From Hirudinaria manillensis (Eukaryota; Annelida; Clitellata; Hirudinida; Hirudinidae): DNA of 64,000 nt. A model generated the notes under the pieces. That model ran no database searches, had not been told where the DNA came from, and saw nothing but the letters and a program-made list of their open reading frames with translations. The first letter of the stretch is position 1. Each line of letters begins with the position of its first letter. Position numbers and translations under genes: made by a program. Of the stretch, positions 59,801 to 64,000 are shown piece after piece. The DNA is taken from contig CM067530.1 of assembly GCA_034509925.1 (NCBI GenBank), positions 4,852,501-4,916,500 on the forward strand. Direction: 5' to 3'.

Positions 59801-62800
59801 ACTTCAAGGCCAAAAGACATTCAGATTGAGTGTTAACTTCCCCCAAAAATGTCTTCAGGGCAGTGGGGAACCCAACTGGATCAGATGTGGTAATGGATGA
59901 GTCCAATCTTTTATAAATCCACGGACTGGTGACATTGGTGGACTTGCCATTGAGCATGGCACATCTGTCATGTGGCTGGCAGAGGGAACTTCTGGATATG
60001 GATCTGAGTCTACTTCTTCCCTAGAGGTGAGCAATATGCATGACCCAGGAGGGATTTGAATACCAGCTTAGAGATCTTGTAATGCAACCAATGGAGCTCG
60101 CAGAGGAGTGGGTACACATGGTTGAATTTTCTCCTGTTGAAGATGATTTTGGATGCTGCATCCTATCACTGAAGCTCTTCAAGGCAATGGGGAGACCCAC
60201 CAGTGCTCAATCTTGGGAAGGACCAGGGCCATGATGAACATCTTCTGAGCCTCAAATAAGAGTAGAGTAGCTATGCTGCAGATCTCCCTAAGGAATGCAA
60301 AGCAGGAGTGGGTGGTGTTGCCAATGTGGTCTGAATCTATCCAGATCCCCAGGTTGTGGCAGATTGTACAGGCCAGATCAGATCAGAACAGATGGAGACC
60401 AGGCACAGAGGGAACACTGAGGCAATTGGAGGAGAAGTCAGCTGCCGAAGGCTGCTGAACATCCTATCACTGATGGCTTCCACTCAACAAAAGACTCCAG
60501 AGGAGCCTTGGTTTGATCAGGATTGCAGTGGCCATAGACTTGTGTATGGTCAGCATACATTTGGCAGTAGGGTCCATGAGAATGTATAATGCTTTCGAAT
60601 TCATCCATGTACAATCAATTGATTGTTTGGAAGGGCATGAATCAGTCTTGCCACCTTGGCTGTATTTGTCCTCTGATGCTGGTGAAGGAATGACTTGCAG
60701 GATGGGGTCAGGGGCAGAAGGCTATACAGCTTGTACTTTCTCAATCTCATAGGGGAAGCGATGAAGGAAACTATTTGCACTCTATTTGATTTGGTGGTTG
60801 GGGGGAACCTTGCCTCTCCCCATGATGATATTCAATAAGCACCACAGCTGACAGGATGATTTGCAGACCTCAATGGTGCTCATCAGCTGCTTCATCATCA
60901 CTTCCAACATCAGTTGATGATAGTAATATGAGATTGTCCTCAAAGGCTATTTAATTACACTTCTCCTCTGATCCGGAGCCTGATGTGACTCCAATTGAAC
61001 TGTTGATAGTGCTCAAGAACATGTCAACAATGGCATTAAAAAGTTTCTTATTACTCTGCCTTAGAGCCCAAGGACCATCCGAGGAGTTTTTCCTGTCTTC
61101 AAACATTTCGGCCCTTTGAATCTTACATTTTCGGGGTGTGGGCCACTTCCAGTGATCATCTGGATGTCCCTGTCAGTTTTTGTCTTTTTGAACACAACAT
61201 TTACCTCCAGCTATGAGAGGCACTCCTTGGTCTTGTTATGTTGGTCGCTGCTGCCTGGACTAGAGTGATTGTGAAAGCTCTCAATGGCTTCTTCATGCCG
61301 CATGCTACCTGCTTTTTATTTACACTCTTAAACTATGTGAGGCTAACATTGGCCTTGTTGTGCAATCACTTCCAAACCAGTTGCCAGAGACCAACAGTTC
61401 TTCAGCTTTCCTGCAGTGGCTTCTGGCTCATGTGCCGGATCCAGAATGAAGCTGCTTCTGCAGCGTCAAACATACTTGTCATAGCCTTTGTTCTCTCTCA
61501 GCTTGACAATCCAATCTTAGTGAGGAAAGCATGAGTCAACCTGCCAATTATGTCCTCTTCTCTACCCTGGAAGAAGCATCTTGTTGCTGACTATATCACT
61601 TAGGCAAGTTGGAGCGGGGACATCTTCCATACATTGCTCCAGGTAAGGGATCATTGCATCACATCTTCCCATGTTGTCTTCCCATGAGCCTCTTATGTTG
61701 CTGTGAAAAAGCATAGGAGACATTGGATTTCCTTGTCTAACCCCATGACCAACAGAAATTGCTTCGCTGAGCCCTTTCCCCATTTTCAAATAAACTTTGC
61801 AATTGCTGTACAGATTGGAGAAGTATGAGATCAGAGTAGGTGGAGGTGATGGGCAGCTCTAACGATAGACTGATGACTCATCGAAGTCAAAGGCCTTTGC
61901 CACATTGTTAAAAGTTAAATTCAGCTTTTTCCCTTCCACTCTATTTTTGTCAATGAGTGCCTTATTGAGCCACGAGTTGTCACCAAGACCATCACTGTCT
62001 GAATGCTATTTGTCTTTCAGATAGAGGCCAATAATGCAGCATACTTTGCTTTAGTATCCATTTGAAAAGCCGGCTCATAACTGTTATCAGCCTGAACTTA
62101 CTTGGGGAGGATAGCCTCTTGATCTGGATGAAGCTGACGAGTCCTTCCTTGAATGTTGAAGGAGGCAGACCAATGTACAACCGCAGCATCATGTGCATGA
62201 CGAGATTGATGAATTTGATTCCAGCAAGATTTTTCTTACTCATCTAGACTTGAAGCAACATCCATGAGACCTTGGCTGGCAATCCTGACTTCTGTGCATG
62301 TTATTGTGCAATCAGCACCTGGATAACTTAAATAGCTTTTAAATAGTTTTTCCTATTTTTATTATGTAAAAAAATCTTATAATCTTTTTGAACCTTTTTA
62401 TTCCATTGCAGCTTTTATTCATATTTAGTTCAGTCAAATTTATTTATTTTCATTTTTGATTTAACATATAATTTTCAAACTCTTTGACTAATGCAATGTA
62501 GACAAAATCTTCATTGGGCCAATAAATGAAGGAAACTGCCCTTCACCTGAGCAACTTGTTGGAAAAATAATTGTGAAGGTCTGATCAGTTTCTTCAATAT
62601 GATTTTGATTAGACTGGTGTCTAAGTAAGACGTCTTGCAGTGCAAAAAGTTGGAGATGCTCAGAAGTTCATCTTCCATGGAGTCAGATGAGCCTGTTGGT
62701 GATGATGCTGTTGATGCCAAGCAGAAGCCGGTCAAGCTGGCAAGGGAGCTCAGTGATCTTGTTGCCATTTGTCAACCAGCAAAATTTTCGAGTTTTCAAC

Positions 62801-63313
62801 ATTCTGCTGTTAACCGTAACAAATTTCTTTTATTCCTTTTATCACTAGTGGTGTTTTTAAGTGATAAGTCTGGTTTAACAAATAAATCAGTGATAAACAT
62901 TAACTTAAAAGTTAGAGATTTAATATAAAAAATTAAAAAGATGAATTCTAATTTCAGATGATTTCAGGAATGTCTGCTCTTTAGATGAGAATAAGGCAAG
63001 AACATTGGCTCAGAACAACTTACATGACTTTATAGCACATAATATGAGGATTTTTACCAGAATTTATCCTTCTGGAACCAGAATAAAATCCAGTAATTAT
63101 GATCCAACAATATTTTGGCTTGCAGGCTGCCAGTTGGGTTGGAATATTTGTCTGAATAAAACATTGATGAACGAATCAGTAGAGATTTTAATATTTTTGT
63201 TGTAGTTGCTCTTAATCATCAGACTCCAAAACAACCAATGTTCCTTAACAGAGGAATGTTTGGCGACAATGGGGGATGTGGATACATTCTCAAACCTATA
63301 TACCAAAGAAATC
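53850..63313 (+). CDS. Phosphoinositide phospholipase C, delta-type, 3'-truncated by window
   Basis: Hydrolyses PIP2 to IP3 and DAG. Exons: 53850-54014, 54189-54277, 54377-54467, 56370-56420, 56485-56615, 56677-56768, 56833-56899, 57021-57134, 58090-58181, 58701-58786, 58844-58964, 59647-59732, 62502-62578, 62641-62815, 62958-63137, 63206-63313; phases all agree. Domains: PH ([19 protein letters not shown]), EF-hand loop [13 protein letters not shown] ([65 protein letters not shown]), a short Ser/acidic linker ([12 protein letters not shown]), and Y ([53 protein letters not shown]). Both catalytic histidines and the metal-ligand acids are present, so it should be active. PH plus a short X-Y linker favours delta. 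The end of Y and the C2 domain lie beyond the right edge. The 5' start is unplaced; exon 4 needs a GC donor. Confidence 0.9.
54468..55179 (+). other. PLC intron 3, left part
   Basis: AT-rich intronic DNA. The open stretch around 54835-55029 (basic, Lys-rich) has no recognisable domain and no splice support. Confidence 0.45.
55180..55985 (+). mobile_element. RLE-class non-LTR retrotransposon relic in PLC intron 3 (copy E)
   Basis: On the + strand: a Cys/His-region remnant ([16 protein letters not shown]), then IILVELMVL (about 55520, the degraded ELTVPWE nuclease motif), then [13 protein letters not shown] (compare GARGIVSKSTYNN in copy A), then LAEKE and [11 protein letters not shown]. It is interrupted by stops. 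Same orientation as the PLC gene. Confidence 0.75.
57135..58089 (+). other. PLC intron 8
   Basis: About 950 bp of AT-rich intron. No feature recognised. Confidence 0.55.
58182..58700 (+). other. PLC intron 9
   Basis: About 520 bp of AT-rich intron. No feature recognised. Confidence 0.55.
58965..59646 (+). other. PLC intron 11
   Basis: About 680 bp of AT-rich intron. The minus-strand stretch 59239-59433 is open but shows no recognisable protein. Confidence 0.5.
59760..61060 (-). mobile_element. CR1/Rex-like (Jockey-superfamily) LINE relic in PLC intron 12
   Basis: The minus strand shows the order of an RT C-terminal half: a degraded palm with [13 protein letters not shown] (YADD box mutated to YADH, about 60550), [38 protein letters not shown] (compare LVLSRLDYCNSLL), then a C-terminal tail. 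It ends in an AT-rich simple tail (attattgatattgttattatt) at about 59740-59760, as is usual for CR1/L2 3' ends. Stops are frequent. The family differs from the F-x-D-D elements in the rest of the window. The left boundary on the minus strand is uncertain. Confidence 0.75.
61070..61520 (-). mobile_element. 3' end of RLE retrotransposon family (copy F tail)
   Basis: The minus strand starts with LAEREQRL-like coding and [11 protein letters not shown] (about 61450), then has spaced agaagccattgagagc units, and ends with the shared box actgacagggacatccagat, gtggcccacaccccg and a gggaaaaactcctcggatgg end near 61075. Confidence 0.75.
61560..62330 (-). mobile_element. R2-like reverse transcriptase relic
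   Basis: The minus strand reads [20 protein letters not shown] and [12 protein letters not shown] (62243-61992), then [15 protein letters not shown] (RT motif A), then [16 protein letters not shown] (about 61700-61740), the B motif of R2/R1-type RTs. The rest of the palm is lost. The G-V-R-Q-G-N-P wording differs from GVAMGCAIS in copies B and D, so this is a second RLE-type lineage or a diverged subfamily. It abuts the copy F tail. Confidence 0.75.
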
Positions 63314-63860
63314 GTAAGAAGCATATTTATTTAAATCCTCTTTAAAATACTTTAATGCGGGACTTTGCTAGCCAATCAATATAATAATTTCAAAGAAACG
63401 ATTTGCTTTTTGTTATGGAATCTTTTAGGGAATGATCTTTCTTGTGCATGATCTTTGTCAAATGTTTAATAAGTCTATGGCCAATGATGGTTGAATGAGT
63501 GCCTGTTGAACTCAGGTCAGGTTTCTCCAGTGTGAAGTTTCCAAATTCTTCCAAATGTTGACTACCCTAAAACATGGAAATACATTTTAATATGTCCATA
63601 AGAACAAAATTATGAAAAATGATTTAAATATGTTTGAATTTCAAATCAAGGTTAATTTGAGAGAATGGAATCAGTAGAAAAAGACTTGCAATCCAACTAA
63701 ACCTCAAGTTGGAGTAGTTTAAGTAGCTTTTCCTCTTCAACCTGGTAGAAAGCTGCATCTCAGGTTCCCTGATCATCCACCAATTGTTTTTGGCTGTTTG
63801 TGGAGCCTTACAATTGGCTATATATTGTAATAACCCGGGGTCCTCAAACTAATTATGGCA
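63314..63860 (+). other. PLC intron at the right edge, left part
   Basis: No further PLC exon could be recognised between 63314 and the window end, so the rest of the Y domain and C2 lie outside. Confidence 0.5.
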
Positions 63861-63869
63861 GGTCAGGTT

Positions 63870-64000
63870 TATTGAAAGTGTTCAGATGGCTTGGAAGATA
63901 TTCAATGCCTAATTGTCCAGGTCTTGAAATCTGCTAATTCTCTTGCTCTCTGCAATATATTTTCCTGGCAAGCAATCCCCACAAGTTTTCGATGAGGTTC
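63870..64000 (-). pseudogene. Tc1/mariner transposase relic cut by the window edge
   Basis: On the minus strand, starting at 64000, the reading NLIENLWGLLARKIYC matches the NPIENLWGxLxRxVY end of Tc1/mariner transposases. It then degenerates. The catalytic upstream part would lie beyond the right edge. Based on one short block. Confidence 0.6.

Overview
The window is animal nuclear DNA. It is AT-rich, its genes are split into many short exons with GT..AG introns, and the intergenic and intronic space is full of degraded transposable elements. There is no prokaryotic organisation. The gene set (a heat-shock factor, the ciliary protein HYDIN and a delta-type phospholipase C) points to a metazoan with motile cilia. 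The compact HYDIN locus (about 38 kb) and the mix of retroelement families suggest an invertebrate, but I cannot name the species. All gene assignments rest on recognising the translated proteins; no alignment could be run.

Layout. Positions 1-2983 are the end of an intron of a heat-shock factor gene on the + strand and carry a reversed retroelement fragment. Ten HSF exons follow (2984-8076), covering HR-A/B, a linker, HR-C and the C-terminal tail; the DNA-binding domain lies off the left edge. After a 1.4 kb convergent intergenic gap with an LTR-like segment comes a complete HYDIN gene on the - strand (47195 down to 9501). I reconstruct 85 exons with fully compatible splice phases, giving about 4,796 residues, plus one extra candidate exon. 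The 47.2-53.8 kb interval separates HYDIN from the divergently oriented phospholipase C gene and is largely transposon debris. The PLC gene (+) occupies about 53.85-63.3 kb and runs off the right edge; PH, EF-hand, X and Y domains are present, and the rest of Y and the C2 domain are missing.

Mobile DNA. A dominant non-LTR retrotransposon family has an R2-like architecture: RT, then a Cys/His motif, then a C-terminal RPD...ELTVPWE nuclease motif. It appears as at least seven coding relics and several isolated 3' ends. There are also a CR1/Rex-like LINE relic, an R2-like RT relic, two Tc1/mariner relics, one non-autonomous Helitron with clean termini, two LTR-like segments and a tRNA-derived SINE-like head. 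Nearly all sit in introns or between genes, and none interrupts a HYDIN or PLC exon.

The three genes are not a pathway. HSF is a stress transcription factor, HYDIN is a central-pair axonemal protein and PLC-delta makes IP3 and DAG. Their neighbourhood looks incidental. The points most worth checking are the in-frame tandem exon duplication in HSF, two GC-AG introns, the retroelement about 210 bp upstream of the HYDIN start codon, the Helitron, and a 3'-end box shared by scattered copies of the retroelement family.
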